From Salinimicrobium tongyeongense (GTDB lineage: Bacteria > Bacteroidota > Bacteroidia > Flavobacteriales > Flavobacteriaceae), in assembly GCF_026109735.1 (NCBI RefSeq), contig NZ_CP069620.1, forward strand, positions 2,790,001-2,854,000: a stretch of 64,000 nt of DNA, in the 5' to 3' direction. The notes below the pieces were generated by a model. It was given only the letters and a program-made list of their open reading frames with translations, had not been told where the DNA came from and did not search any database. Positions within the stretch are counted from its first letter, which is position 1, and the number at the start of each line of letters is the position of its first letter. This document shows positions 1 through 8,444 of the stretch, one piece after another. A program made the position numbers and the translations under genes.

Positions 1-227
1 CCTTCTTTGTAGCTGGTTTCAAGATGGTATTTGATACAATCGTCGCAGCGCAATACTGCCGAGGCCACCAATCCCAGCAGCTCTTTGGTCTTTACATCAA
101 GTGCGCCCGGGGCGTAAGCATTGGTGTCAAGGTTAAAAATGCGTTTTATAACTTTATTGTTGTCGCCAAGAATCTTGTCATTCATTTTTTGGCGATATTC
201 ATTGAATTCTTCTACCTGATTTTTCAT
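1..227 (-). CDS. Carboxymuconolactone decarboxylase (AhpD-like) family protein, partial
   Basis: The first 75 codons are visible; the C-terminus lies outside the window. The protein starts MKNQVEEFNEYRQ and has a CxxC pair (Cys-Asp-Asp-Cys, residues 61-64) with a His four residues on, the redox-active pattern of the AhpD/carboxymuconolactone decarboxylase fold. Members reduce peroxiredoxin-linked adaptors or act on gamma-carboxymuconolactone; the CxxC favours a redox role. The start codon overlaps the tatC stop in an ATGA arrangement, so the two are probably translationally coupled. The substrate cannot be told from this fragment. Confidence 0.85.
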   Translation of the reverse strand, partial: MKNQVEEFNEYRQKMNDKILGDNNKVIKRIFNLDTNAYAPGALDVKTKELLGLVASAVLRCDDCIKYHLETSYKE

Positions 228-1057
228 GGCTGTTGTTTTTTTAGTTTTCTGGCTTCATTTCTTGTGACAATCCTGGAAATTATGATGCTTACTTCGTAAA
301 GTATCAACACCGGAATAGCTACTATTACCTGACTCAAAATGTCGGGTGGGGTTATTATTGCTGAAAGTATCAGTACAATTACCAGGGCAAACTTGCGATA
401 CTTCCGAAGAAATTGTGGGGTTACCAGGCCTATTTTTGTAAGGAAGTAGATAATAATGGGTAGCTCAAAGATGAGGCCGCAGGCTACAACCGAAGATCGC
501 ACCAGGCTTATGTAACTTCCAATGTCAAATTCGTTAAGCACTACCTCACTTACCTGGTATTTTCCGAGGAAATTAATAGAGAGTGGGGTTACAAGGTAAT
601 ATCCAAAGAGCACCCCCATAAAGAACAACACCGAGGAGATGAAAATGAAGCCCCTTGCGGTATTTCTTTCATTGGCGTACATGGCCGGGGAGATAAATTT
701 CCAGAACTCGTAGATGATATACGGGAATGCAATGATGAACCCGGCTGTGATCGAGGTCCATACGTGGGCAGAGAACTGCCCGCCCATGGTTCTTGACTGA
801 ATGGTAAATGGCATGTCTTCAAAACAAAACCCGCCTTCGAGCCCCACAAAAGTAGAGAGGCGACAAAGGATATCATAGGTAAAGAAATTGGCACTGGTGG
901 GGCCAAAGAGCAGGGTGTCAAAAATGAAGCCTTTGGCCAGGAAAGCTGCAGTGCCTGCAATCACTACTGCCAAAGTGGCCCTGATGAGGTGCCAGCGCAG
1001 CTCTTCCAGGTGATCCAAAAATGACATTTCATCGGCAGTTTTTTCTACTTTTGCCAT
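224..1057 (-). CDS. tatC: Sec-independent protein translocase TatC
   Basis: A 277-residue inner-membrane protein, the twin-arginine signal receptor of the Tat export pathway. The N-terminus contains the family motif around FLDHLEELRWHLIRA, followed by six hydrophobic segments; the PLSINFLGKY and FELPIIIYFLTKIGLV segments are typical of TatC. A longer first periplasmic loop (residues about 45-105) is seen in flavobacterial members. It sits directly downstream of kpsF with no gap and overlaps the AhpD-like gene by 3 nt, so kpsF-tatC-ahpD-like is likely one transcript. Partner TatA is not in the window. Confidence 0.96.
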   Translation of the reverse strand: MAKVEKTADEMSFLDHLEELRWHLIRATLAVVIAGTAAFLAKGFIFDTLLFGPTSANFFTYDILCRLSTFVGLEGGFCFEDMPFTIQSRTMGGQFSAHVWTSITAGFIIAFPYIIYEFWKFISPAMYANERNTARGFIFISSVLFFMGVLFGYYLVTPLSINFLGKYQVSEVVLNEFDIGSYISLVRSSVVACGLIFELPIIIYFLTKIGLVTPQFLRKYRKFALVIVLILSAIITPPDILSQVIVAIPVLILYEVSIIISRIVTRNEARKLKKQQP

Positions 1058-2023
1058 CTAAATAATTCCTTCCCTTATTAAGTTGTGCAAATGCACCACC
1101 CCGTAATATTTTTCGTCTTTTACAGCCAAAAGCTGTGATATTTTGTTGTCTTCGAGCACATCAAGCGCATCTACAGCCATAGCATCGCTCTCTATGGTCT
1201 TGGGGTTAGGGCTCATTATATCTTTAGCCGTTAACCCGGCAATGTTTGTGCTTTTTTGAAGCATCCTCCTTATGTCACCGTCAGTCACTATACCGGTAAT
1301 TTTGTCATCCTCAAGAACAGCAGTGACACCGAGCATTTTTTCAGAAATTTCAATGATCACCTGCGGCACGGGAGTGTTTGGAGTAACCGCGGGTTTTTGA
1401 TTCTGGTCTGCAATATCGCTCACCCTTAAATAAAGCTTTTTTCCCAAAGCCCCTCCCGGATGGTATTTTGCGAAATCCTGACTTGAGAATTCCCTAAGGT
1501 TCAGCAAACAAACCGCCAGCGCATCGCCAATTACCAGTTGAGCAGTGGTGCTGGTGGTAGGTGCGAGGTTGTTGGGACAGGCTTCTTTTTCCACAAAAGA
1601 ATTCAGGATAAAATCGGCTTGTTTTCCCAAAAATGAATCCTTATTTCCTGTTATGGCCACAAGGGTATTTCCGAAGTTCTTAATGAGGGGAACCAGCACT
1701 TTTATTTCGGGGGTATTCCCGCTTTTTGAGATGCAAATCACCACATCGTCCTGAAGGATAGACCCTAAGTCGCCGTGTATTGCATCGGCGGCATGCATGA
1801 AAACGGCGGGTGTGCCTGTAGAATTCAGCGTGGCAACGATCTTTGTTGCTATGGCGGCGCTTTTTCCAATTCCGGTAATTATGACTCTGCCTTTTGAATT
1901 ATATACTGCCTGTACAGCTTTAGCAAAATTTTGGTCTAATAATTGCTCTAAATTTGCTATAGCTTTGGCTTCAGTTAAAATGGTTTCTCTGGCAACAGAG
2001 AGTATTTTTTCTTGAGGTGTCAA
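1058..2023 (-). CDS. kpsF: Arabinose-5-phosphate isomerase, KpsF/GutQ family
   Basis: Interconverts ribulose-5-phosphate and arabinose-5-phosphate, the first step towards KDO for lipopolysaccharide. The SIS sugar-isomerase domain comes first (GRVIITGIGKSAAIA and SKSGNTPE phosphosugar-binding loops), then HPGGALGKKL, then two CBS domains to the C-terminus. The frame is open to a GTG at 2101, but that would leave only 6 bp before the divergent recQ and would add 26 residues foreign to the family. I chose the TTG at 2023, giving about 321 aa, the usual length, with an 84-bp divergent promoter region. The start remains the uncertain point. Confidence 0.93.
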   Translation of the reverse strand: MTPQEKILSVARETILTEAKAIANLEQLLDQNFAKAVQAVYNSKGRVIITGIGKSAAIATKIVATLNSTGTPAVFMHAADAIHGDLGSILQDDVVICISKSGNTPEIKVLVPLIKNFGNTLVAITGNKDSFLGKQADFILNSFVEKEACPNNLAPTTSTTAQLVIGDALAVCLLNLREFSSQDFAKYHPGGALGKKLYLRVSDIADQNQKPAVTPNTPVPQVIIEISEKMLGVTAVLEDDKITGIVTDGDIRRMLQKSTNIAGLTAKDIMSPNPKTIESDAMAVDALDVLEDNKISQLLAVKDEKYYGVVHLHNLIREGII

Positions 2024-2107
2024 ATTTGTAGAGTTAGAAATTGTATGGAGTAAAGAAAAACGTATCTTTATTTGATGCAAATGTATGTAAAATTGTAACA
2101 CAATTGA

Positions 2108-4309
2108 ATGACTTCGCAGGAAATCAATTTACACGAACAACTTAAGAAATACTTTGGTTTTAGCCAGTTTAAGGGCCTCCAGGAGGAGGTAATAAAAAGT
2201 ATAGTTAATGACCATAACACCTTTGTGGTAATGCCTACCGGAGGTGGAAAATCTTTATGTTATCAATTGCCGGCCCTAATTAAAGACGGCACTGCAATTG
2301 TGGTTTCTCCTTTAATTGCGTTAATGAAGAACCAGGTAGATGCCATTCGCGGAATTTCTTCGGAAAATGGTATCGCCCACGTTTTAAATTCAAGTCTTAA
2401 CAAGACCGAAGTAAAACAGGTGAAGGAGGACATTACCAACGGAACTACAAAACTTCTTTATGTCGCCCCCGAATCCCTCACCAAAGAAGAGAATGTTGAA
2501 TTTCTACGCAGCGTAAAAATTTCATTCCTTGCTATTGATGAGGCACATTGTATTAGTGAATGGGGTCACGATTTCAGGCCCGAGTACAGGAACCTGAGGC
2601 ATATTGTGAAGCGAATTGGGGATGATATTCCTATTATTGGCCTAACGGCTACGGCTACGCCCAAGGTGCAGGAAGATATCCTGAAGAACCTGGGAATTAC
2701 AGACGCCCGCACTTTTAAGGCTTCTTTTAACCGCCCTAACCTTTATTACGAGATACGCCCTAAGACCAAGAATGTAGATGCCGATATTATCAGGTTCATA
2801 AAACAGAACCAGGGGAAATCGGGAATTATTTACTGCCTTAGCCGTAAAAGGGTAGAAGAACTGGCTCAAACCCTGCAGGTGAACGGTATTTCGGCTGTTC
2901 CGTATCACGCAGGCCTGGATGCCAAGACCCGTTCGCGGCATCAGGATATGTTCCTGATGGAAGAAGTAGACGTGGTGGTGGCCACTATTGCCTTTGGAAT
3001 GGGAATTGACAAGCCCGATGTTCGTTTCGTGATACATCACGACATCCCAAAAAGTATAGAAAGTTACTATCAGGAGACCGGGCGTGCCGGGAGGGATGGT
3101 GGTGAAGGCCACTGTCTCGCATTCTACTCCTATAAAGATATTGAGAAGCTCGAAAAATTCATGAGCGGGAAACCGGTAGCCGAGCAGGAAATTGGCCAGG
3201 CCCTTTTGCAGGAGGTCGTGGCTTTTGCCGAAACTTCGGTATCCAGGAGAAAATTCATTCTGCACTACTTCGGTGAAGATTTTGATGAAAAGACCGGCGA
3301 AGGAGCCGATATGGATGACAACGTGCGCAATCCAAAAAAACAGCACGAAGCTAAAGCTGAAGTAGAACTTTTGTTGCGAACGGTTAAAGAAACCAAACAG
3401 CTTTACAAGTCCAAAGAGGTGGTAAATACCCTCGTTGGAAAATCTAATGCTGTTATTAAGTCACATAGAACCGATGAACATGAGCTCTTCGGGAAAGGTG
3501 CCGGTAAAGATGATAAATACTGGATGGCTTTGCTACGACAGGTTCTTGTTGGCGGATACCTTCGGAAAGATATCGAAACCTATGGCGTGGTGAAGCTCAC
3601 TGAAAAAGGTGAGGATTTCCTGAAAAAGCCTGGTTCTTTCATGATGACCGAAGATCATATCTATGAAGTTGACGGAAATGACGGAATAGTTTCCGCAGCA
3701 AAATCGGGCGGAGGTACAGATGAAGAACTGCTTAAAATGCTGAAGGATTTAAGGAAGAAGATCGCTAAAGATCTAAGCCTGCCCACGCATTTAATATTCC
3801 AGGATCCTTCTTTGGAAGACATGGCTTTAAAATATCCTGTTTCTGTTGAAGAACTTGGAAATATACACGGGGTAGGGGAAGGAAAAAAGTCTAAACCTTA
3901 CAGCAAAAAGTTCGTGGAGCTTATAGCCAGGTACGTTGATGAAAATGACATTACCCGACCTGATGACCTGGTGGTGAAAACCACGGGATCAAACAGCGGG
4001 TTGAAATTGTACATCATCCAAAACGTAGACCGCAAACTTCCGCTTGATGATATAGCAGCAGCTAAAGGTATGGAGATGCACGATTTCATCAAAGAGATGG
4101 AAGCCATTGTCTACAGTGGTACCAAGCTGAACATCAATTACTGGATTGACGAGATTCTAGATGAAGATCAGCAGGAAGAGATCCATGAATATTTCATCGA
4201 TGCCCAAACCGATAAGATTGAAGAAGCCTTAGATGAATTTGACGGTGATTACGACGAAGAAGAATTGAGACTCTACAGGATCAAATTCATCAGCGAAGTA
4301 GCCAATTAA
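2108..4309 (+). CDS. recQ: ATP-dependent DNA helicase RecQ
   Basis: A 733-residue 3'-5' superfamily 2 helicase for recombination and fork repair. Walker A MPTGGGKS ends at about residue 49; the DEAH box with the aromatic loop (DEAHCISEWGHDF) and QETGRAGRDG motif VI follow. After the RQC winged helix an HRDC domain (about 530-610) and a C-terminal HTH-like segment are present. Odd point: the region that normally holds four zinc-binding cysteines (about 377-412) reads SVSRRK and then an acidic stretch ending MDDNVRNPKK, with no cysteine at all. Divergent from kpsF; a hairpin terminator follows at 4340. Confidence 0.97.
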   Translation: MTSQEINLHEQLKKYFGFSQFKGLQEEVIKSIVNDHNTFVVMPTGGGKSLCYQLPALIKDGTAIVVSPLIALMKNQVDAIRGISSENGIAHVLNSSLNKTEVKQVKEDITNGTTKLLYVAPESLTKEENVEFLRSVKISFLAIDEAHCISEWGHDFRPEYRNLRHIVKRIGDDIPIIGLTATATPKVQEDILKNLGITDARTFKASFNRPNLYYEIRPKTKNVDADIIRFIKQNQGKSGIIYCLSRKRVEELAQTLQVNGISAVPYHAGLDAKTRSRHQDMFLMEEVDVVVATIAFGMGIDKPDVRFVIHHDIPKSIESYYQETGRAGRDGGEGHCLAFYSYKDIEKLEKFMSGKPVAEQEIGQALLQEVVAFAETSVSRRKFILHYFGEDFDEKTGEGADMDDNVRNPKKQHEAKAEVELLLRTVKETKQLYKSKEVVNTLVGKSNAVIKSHRTDEHELFGKGAGKDDKYWMALLRQVLVGGYLRKDIETYGVVKLTEKGEDFLKKPGSFMMTEDHIYEVDGNDGIVSAAKSGGGTDEELLKMLKDLRKKIAKDLSLPTHLIFQDPSLEDMALKYPVSVEELGNIHGVGEGKKSKPYSKKFVELIARYVDENDITRPDDLVVKTTGSNSGLKLYIIQNVDRKLPLDDIAAAKGMEMHDFIKEMEAIVYSGTKLNINYWIDEILDEDQQEEIHEYFIDAQTDKIEEALDEFDGDYDEEELRLYRIKFISEVAN

Positions 4310-4339
4310 AAGATAAAGGGCTAAGGAATAATGAATAAC

Positions 4340-4366
4340 AGCCGGAGCGAAAGTTTCGGCTTTTTT
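4340..4366 (+). terminator. Rho-independent terminator of recQ
   Basis: An AGCCG/CGGCT stem with weaker inner pairing is followed by a run of six T. It lies 31 bp after the recQ stop codon. Confidence 0.7.
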
Positions 4367-4548
4367 GTTCCTCTATATGGGCCGCGAATCCATTATTTTT
4401 TTAATCATCTGTAAAAATCCGCGGGATCAAGCGGGAGACATCTTATTCCATTCCTTAACATTCTCCCAATTCTCCTTCGTTTTGTTATTCATTAATCATT
4501 AAACCTTATTCATTTCTTTATCTTTGCATTTTAACTTAAAGCAAAGAC
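4367..4548. other. Intergenic spacer with a -7 promoter box
   Basis: About 180 bp. Near 4404-4440 it holds a decayed copy of a phrase rich in ATCTGTAAAAATCCGCGGGA, a kind of intergenic filler seen in many Bacteroidota. TATCTTTG at 4519-4526 matches the TAnnTTTG -7 box, 22 bp before the ATG at 4549; no clear -33 TTTG was found. Confidence 0.45.
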
Positions 4549-5481
4549 ATGAACGACGGATTATACGCTAAACTCCACACCACAAGAGGAGAGATAACCA
4601 TAAGACTGGAGCACGAGAAAACCCCCGGCACTGTTGGGAATTTTGTGGGCCTGGCTGAAGGGAAACTGGAAAATGAGGCTAAACCTCAAGGTAAACCTTA
4701 TTATGACGGACTCAAATTTCACAGGGTGATCCCCGATTTTATGATCCAGGGAGGTGACCCTAAAGGTAGCGGCGCCGGAGGACCTGGATATCAGTTTGAA
4801 GATGAGATACATCCCGATCTTAAGCACGACCGTCCCGGGATCCTGTCAATGGCCAATGCAGGCCCGGGAACCAACGGGAGCCAGTTCTTTATTACTCATG
4901 TGCCCACACCCTGGTTAGACGGGAAACATACTGTTTTTGGACATGTGGTTGAGGGGCAGGATGTGGTAGATGCCGTGAAACAAGGTGATACCATAGAAAA
5001 AATTGAGATCATCAGGGAAGGTGAATCGGCTAAGAGTTTTAATGCAGTAGAATCTTTCCGGCTGTTCAATGGTGCAAAAGCCGAAAGAGAAGCAGCAGCT
5101 AAAAAGCAGCAGGAAGAACTTATGGGTGAACTGGCTCAGGGCTTCGAAAAAACCAGTAGCGGACTTCGTTATAAGATGATCGCTGAAGGTAATGGCAAAA
5201 AAGCTGAAAAAGGAAAGACGGTTTCTGTACACTATAAAGGAATGTTGGCAGACGGAACGGTCTTCGATTCTTCGTACAAAAGAAAACAACCAATTGAATT
5301 TCCATTGGGGAAAGGCCATGTAATTGAAGGATGGGACGAAGGAATTCAACTTCTGAAGGAAGGAGATCAGGCCCGGTTTGTTATTCCTTCGCAACTTGGC
5401 TATGGCTCCCGTGGTGCCGGCGGAGTAATTCCTCCAAACGCCACCCTTATCTTTGACGTAGAGCTTGTAAAGGTGAAGTAA
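4549..5481 (+). CDS. Dual-family peptidyl-prolyl isomerase (cyclophilin-FKBP fusion)
   Basis: A 310-residue protein that joins two unrelated proline isomerase folds. Residues 1-160 are a cyclophilin ([38 protein letters not shown]), with catalytic Arg and the QFFIT strand intact. A charged Ala/Lys/Glu-rich linker (about 165-195) leads to an FKBP domain at about 200-310 ([52 protein letters not shown]). No signal peptide, so it is cytoplasmic. Such cyclophilin-linker-FKBP proteins are known from Flavobacterium and Treponema. Single gene, closed by a strong bidirectional terminator. Confidence 0.95.
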   Translation: MNDGLYAKLHTTRGEITIRLEHEKTPGTVGNFVGLAEGKLENEAKPQGKPYYDGLKFHRVIPDFMIQGGDPKGSGAGGPGYQFEDEIHPDLKHDRPGILSMANAGPGTNGSQFFITHVPTPWLDGKHTVFGHVVEGQDVVDAVKQGDTIEKIEIIREGESAKSFNAVESFRLFNGAKAEREAAAKKQQEELMGELAQGFEKTSSGLRYKMIAEGNGKKAEKGKTVSVHYKGMLADGTVFDSSYKRKQPIEFPLGKGHVIEGWDEGIQLLKEGDQARFVIPSQLGYGSRGAGGVIPPNATLIFDVELVKVK

Positions 5482-5501
5482 AATTTTGATTTCAATTCAA
5501 T

Positions 5502-5541
5502 AAAAAAACCTCAGTACCCATGTGGGAGCTGAGGTTTTTTT
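5502..5541. terminator. Bidirectional terminator
   Basis: A 12-bp perfect stem (AAAAAACCTCAG with its complement) and an inner CCCA/TGGG stem; T runs occur on both strands, so it can serve the immunophilin gene and the convergent peroxiredoxin gene. Confidence 0.85.
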
Positions 5542-5543
5542 AT

Positions 5544-5602
5544 GTTAGACGTTAGACTTTAAAAGTTCATTTAGCAATTACACTATACACTATACAATAT
5601 AC
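5544..5602. repeat. Short heptamer repeats
   Basis: Two units TTAGACG, TTAGACT (5544-5557) and three units ACTATAC, ACTATAC, AATATAC (5582-5602) lie between the terminator and the peroxiredoxin stop codon. They belong to the 7-bp-phased arrays found across the window. Confidence 0.6.
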
Positions 5603-5608
5603 AATTTC

Positions 5609-6244
5609 CTATTCCGGTTGTGGTGTCATCCTCAGGTAAGGTTTCACTTCTTTAAAACCTTTAGGGAATAACTTTTTGGCTTCCTCGTTATTTACTGAAG
5701 GGCTTATCACAACATCTTCTCCCGATTTCCAATTGGCGGGGGTTGCTACTTTCTTATAAGCGGTAAGCTGCAGCGAATCTATCACTCTTAACAGCTCATC
5801 AAAATTCCTTCCGGTACTGGCAGGATAAGTGATCATTAACTTTATCGTCTTATCAGGTGCAATAACATAGACCGAACGTACTGTAAGTGTGTTATCGGCA
5901 TTGGGGTGGATCATATCATAAAGATCGGCTACCTTTCGGTCTTCATCAGCAATGATGGGGAAGTTTACCGTGGTGTTTTGAGTTTCATTGATATCTTTGA
6001 TCCAGTCTTTGTGGGATTCCACGCCGTCTACGCTAAGTGCCATCACCTTCACGTTGCGCTTTTCAAATTCATCTCTATATTTTGCTGCTGCCCCCAGTTC
6101 GGTGGTACATACAGGCGTATAATCGGCAGGATGGGAAAACAGGATTCCCCAGCTGTCACCAAGAAAATCGTAGAAGTTGATCTTTCCTTCCGAAGTTTCG
6201 GCATCAAAGTTTGGTGCCTTGTCTCCAAGTCTTAATGTGCTCAT
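5609..6244 (-). CDS. 1-Cys peroxiredoxin (Prx6 type)
   Basis: A 211-residue thiol peroxidase that reduces H2O2 and alkyl hydroperoxides in the cytoplasm. The peroxidatic Cys46 sits in HPADYTPVCTTE, the Prx6/AhpC-TSA signature, and there is no second cysteine in the whole chain, so it is a true 1-Cys enzyme needing an external thiol. The long C-terminal extension (FPKGFKEVKPYLRMTPQPE) is typical of Prx6. The frame is open from a TTG two codons upstream; the ATG at 6244 (MSTLRLGDKAP) is the better start. The next gene on the same strand is a thioredoxin-like protein that could supply electrons (inference). Confidence 0.95.
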   Translation of the reverse strand: MSTLRLGDKAPNFDAETSEGKINFYDFLGDSWGILFSHPADYTPVCTTELGAAAKYRDEFEKRNVKVMALSVDGVESHKDWIKDINETQNTTVNFPIIADEDRKVADLYDMIHPNADNTLTVRSVYVIAPDKTIKLMITYPASTGRNFDELLRVIDSLQLTAYKKVATPANWKSGEDVVISPSVNNEEAKKLFPKGFKEVKPYLRMTPQPE

Positions 6245-6354
6245 TTTCAACTGTGTTTTATGTGAATAAAAGAGAGATAAAATTAAGGAATAATGATCTT
6301 TAAAATTTCTTTTGCCGTTAAAAATGAGTTAATCTTTTAGCTGTAGACTTCAGA

Positions 6355-6441
6355 AGATATTAGATATTAGATATTAGATATTAGATTTGAGATTTGAGAT
6401 TTGAGACATTGTTCCCAATAAATATTCAATATTCAATATTC
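6355..6441. repeat. Heptamer tandem arrays
   Basis: Eight contiguous 7-bp units from 6355 to 6410: AGATATT four times, AGATTTG three times, then AGACATT. After a 10-bp gap AATATTC occurs three times (6421-6441). Phase is kept while the word drifts. The arrays lie in the spacer between the thioredoxin-like gene and the peroxiredoxin gene. No gene was seen here. Confidence 0.9.
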
Positions 6442-6464
6442 AATAAAAAAATATTCTTCAGTCC

Positions 6465-7034
6465 TCATTCCTTCGGAGTGTATTTCCACTTGATAGAGCA
6501 GCCAACACTTGGTTTTTGTGGGCCGGGAACAGGGCGACTGCCTAAAAGGGCATCCAAAGCCTCTCTTAATTCCCTGCCGTTTACCGAAAGGCCATTCCCG
6601 GGCCGGGAGCTGTCCAGTTGTCCGTGGTACACCAGTCTTTGCTCCCCGTCAAAAAGGTAAAAATCTGGGGTGCATTCGGCTTTGTAATTTCGGGCTACTT
6701 CCTGGGTGCGGTCGTAGAGGTAAGGGAAAGTAAAATTGTGTTTTCGGGCGAATTGCCACATGAGATCTGGATGATCTTCCGGAACTTTCTCTACATCGTT
6801 ACTGCAAATTGCAGCAAACCCGAAACCAAGAACCCTGTAGTCATTGGCAACCCGCACAATCTCATCTACCACATGCTTCACATAAGGGCAGTGGTTGCAA
6901 AGGAACATGATCACAGTTCCTCTTTCTCCCTGCACATCGGTAAGGGAATAGAGATTTGCCGTGACAGCATCGGGCAATTCAAAATCTATAAGCCGGGTTC
7001 CCAGCGGTAAAGTATTTGAAGCGGTTTCGGCCAT
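6465..7034 (-). CDS. Thioredoxin-like (AhpC/TSA-fold) protein
   Basis: A 189-residue protein with a redoxin domain. Residues 41-55 carry CNHCPYVKH, a CxxC active site (Cys46, Cys49) in a family that also has the SND and DRTQEVAR segments. No signal peptide, so likely cytoplasmic disulphide reductase or peroxiredoxin partner. The frame extends to a TTG at 7067, but the ATG at 7034 (MAETASNTLP) is preferred. It is divergent from the Mpo1-like gene, with an 89-bp shared spacer, and is followed by the peroxiredoxin gene 220 bp downstream on the same strand. Confidence 0.9.
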   Translation of the reverse strand: MAETASNTLPLGTRLIDFELPDAVTANLYSLTDVQGERGTVIMFLCNHCPYVKHVVDEIVRVANDYRVLGFGFAAICSNDVEKVPEDHPDLMWQFARKHNFTFPYLYDRTQEVARNYKAECTPDFYLFDGEQRLVYHGQLDSSRPGNGLSVNGRELREALDALLGSRPVPGPQKPSVGCSIKWKYTPKE

Positions 7035-7123
7035 TTGTTTAGGTGCGTTTATGTGCTGAAAATACAAATTTTTGGCTATATATTTTTAAAATTCCTATCT
7101 TGGTTCTACTTCAACACCATTTT

Positions 7124-7582
7124 ATGCGCACTTTAGATCAATGGTTTGCCGAATATGCCGTAAGCCACCAGAATAAGACCAATCAGCTCATACATTACAT
7201 CTGTGTACCCGCAATTTTCTTTTCAATAGTGGGGCTGGTAATGAGCATTCCGCCGGGGCCTCTCACACAAATTTTCCCAATGTATATTCCCTTCCTGGAG
7301 AATTGGGCAGTGGTGGTGTTGATCCTGGTTTTGCTGTTTTACTTCAGGCTTTCCATAAGTATGGGTTTCAAGGTGCTAATCTTTGCAGCATTTTGCATTG
7401 CCGGGAATTATTATATTTCTCTTGTGGCCCCCTTGTGGCTGGTCTCTCTTATAATTTTTGCGCTTGCGTGGATGGGCCAGTTCTACGGACATAAAATAGA
7501 GGGCAAAAAACCCTCATTTTTGAAAGATATCCAGTTTTTGCTCATAGGTCCTGCATGGGTGATCAGGAAAATATTTGGATAA
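7124..7582 (+). CDS. DUF962/Mpo1-like integral membrane protein
   Basis: A 152-residue protein with about four hydrophobic segments. The N-terminus MRTLDQWFAEYAVSHQNKTN and the downstream GQFYGHKIEGKKPSFLKD match the DUF962 family, named after yeast Mpo1, an Fe(II) dioxygenase acting on 2-hydroxy fatty acids from phytosphingosine; the His residues in SHQNKTNQLIHY and FYGHKIEGKKP are the conserved ones. Function in bacteria is not established. An upstream in-frame GTG at 7043 would lie inside the divergent gene's leader, so the ATG at 7124 is chosen. Confidence 0.88.
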   Translation: MRTLDQWFAEYAVSHQNKTNQLIHYICVPAIFFSIVGLVMSIPPGPLTQIFPMYIPFLENWAVVVLILVLLFYFRLSISMGFKVLIFAAFCIAGNYYISLVAPLWLVSLIIFALAWMGQFYGHKIEGKKPSFLKDIQFLLIGPAWVIRKIFG

Positions 7583-7585
7583 TTG

Positions 7586-7620
7586 AAGTTAGACTTTAGA
7601 AGTACGAAATTAGAAGTTTC
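7586..7620. repeat. Degenerate heptamer array
   Basis: Five units in 7-bp phase: AAGTTAG, ACTTTAG, AAGTACG, AAATTAG, AAGTTTC. The words recur after the stop codons at 10628 and 45490. The spacer to csaA holds nothing else I can name. Confidence 0.7.
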
Positions 7621-7694
7621 TGAATCCGTAATTTTGAATCTTGACTCCCGATGGCGCGTATTTGGAATCCGCAACGCGGATGAAAGCAGAAATG

Positions 7695-7736
7695 AACCAC
7701 AAACCACAAACCACAAACCAAAAACAATGAACCACC
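7695..7736. repeat. Heptamer array running through the csaA start codon
   Basis: Six units in phase: AACCACA three times, AACCAAA, AACAATG and AACCACC. The ATG at 7727-7729 is the end of the fifth unit, and the next unit encodes Asn-His. Confidence 0.85.
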
Positions 7737-8065
7737 TCTCCTGGAACGACTTTGAAAAAGTAGAAATGCGTGTTGGAACCATTACTGAAGTTTCAGATTT
7801 TCCCGAAGCCAGGAAACCGGCCTATCAACTCAAGATCGATTTTGGGCCCGGGATAGGAATCAAGAAAACTTCAGCGCAAATCACCAAACGCTATTTAAAA
7901 GAAGATCTTTTGAACCGGCAGATCGTGGCTGTGGTCAATTTTCCGAAGAAACAAATCGCCAGCTTTATGAGCGAATGCCTGGTGCTGGGCGCAGTGGGAA
8001 AAGAGAACGATATTGTGCTGCTTCAACCCGACTTTAAAGTGGAAAACGGGCTGAGAATTGGATGA
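7727..8065 (+). CDS. csaA: CsaA-type tRNA-binding domain protein
   Basis: A 112-residue protein with one tRNA-binding (TRBD) OB fold: VEMRVGTITEVSDFPEARKPAYQLKIDFG, SAQITKRY and CLVLGA are the family landmarks. CsaA is described as a secretion-related chaperone and tRNA binder, acting as a dimer in the cytoplasm. The ORF can be extended upstream by 48 codons, but that part is low-complexity repeat; the ATG at 7727 gives the usual length. No Shine-Dalgarno: the start sits inside an AACCACA heptamer array, which makes the leader A-rich. Confidence 0.93.
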   Translation: MNHLSWNDFEKVEMRVGTITEVSDFPEARKPAYQLKIDFGPGIGIKKTSAQITKRYLKEDLLNRQIVAVVNFPKKQIASFMSECLVLGAVGKENDIVLLQPDFKVENGLRIG

Positions 8066-8093
8066 TCCTGCTCCAGTTTTATACCTTAGCGGC

Positions 8094-8390
8094 ATGAAAA
8101 TCCTGGTCGTTTTCCTGTCTCTCCTCATACTTGTGCTAAGCGGGTTTCCCTGCTGTGCCGATGATTGCAGTGAGAAAGCCATTTCTGAACAACAGGAACC
8201 GGGCGATCCCGGCGATGAGCTTTGTTCTCCTTTTTTAAATTGCGGCACCTGTAACGCCGTAGTGCTCCCGGAAGAGCCTTCAGAAATGCCATTTTTGGAA
8301 CCGGTGTCGGCCAGTGTAACCCGAGAGGCAGTAGAAAGACCAGCCTTCGAATTTTCTTTCCGCATCTGGCAGCCGCCAAGATCCTGCTAA
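8094..8390 (+). CDS. Small exported Cys-rich protein (DUF6660-like)
   Basis: A 98-residue protein with a clear signal peptide (MKILVVFLSLLILVLSGFPC) and about seven cysteines in the first half of the mature part (CC, DDC, LC, NCGTC), plus a C-terminal Cys. It resembles the small Bacteroidota family placed ahead of TonB-dependent receptors (DUF6660; assignment from memory). The gene lies 54 bp before the receptor gene and should be cotranscribed. A metal-binding or metal-sensing role at the envelope is an inference from Cys content and neighbour. The start ATG at 8094 is preferred over the in-frame ATG at 8058, which overlaps csaA and would put 12 residues ahead of the signal peptide. Confidence 0.75.
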   Translation: MKILVVFLSLLILVLSGFPCCADDCSEKAISEQQEPGDPGDELCSPFLNCGTCNAVVLPEEPSEMPFLEPVSASVTREAVERPAFEFSFRIWQPPRSC

Positions 8391-8444
8391 ATATCTTTTC
8401 ACGGGAATTTTTCCCAAAAGCTATTTCTAAATTAAATTTCAAGA

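Noticed and set aside
2024-2101. N-terminal extension of kpsF to the GTG at 2101
   Set aside because: It would leave 6 bp between divergent genes and adds residues unlike the family; the TTG at 2023 fits the usual length.
2642-3346. Long open frame antisense to recQ
   Set aside because: It mirrors the codons of a well-supported helicase and shows no domain of its own.
6355-6441. Tandem units mistaken for a CRISPR array
   Set aside because: Units are 7 bp with no spacers; no cas genes nearby.
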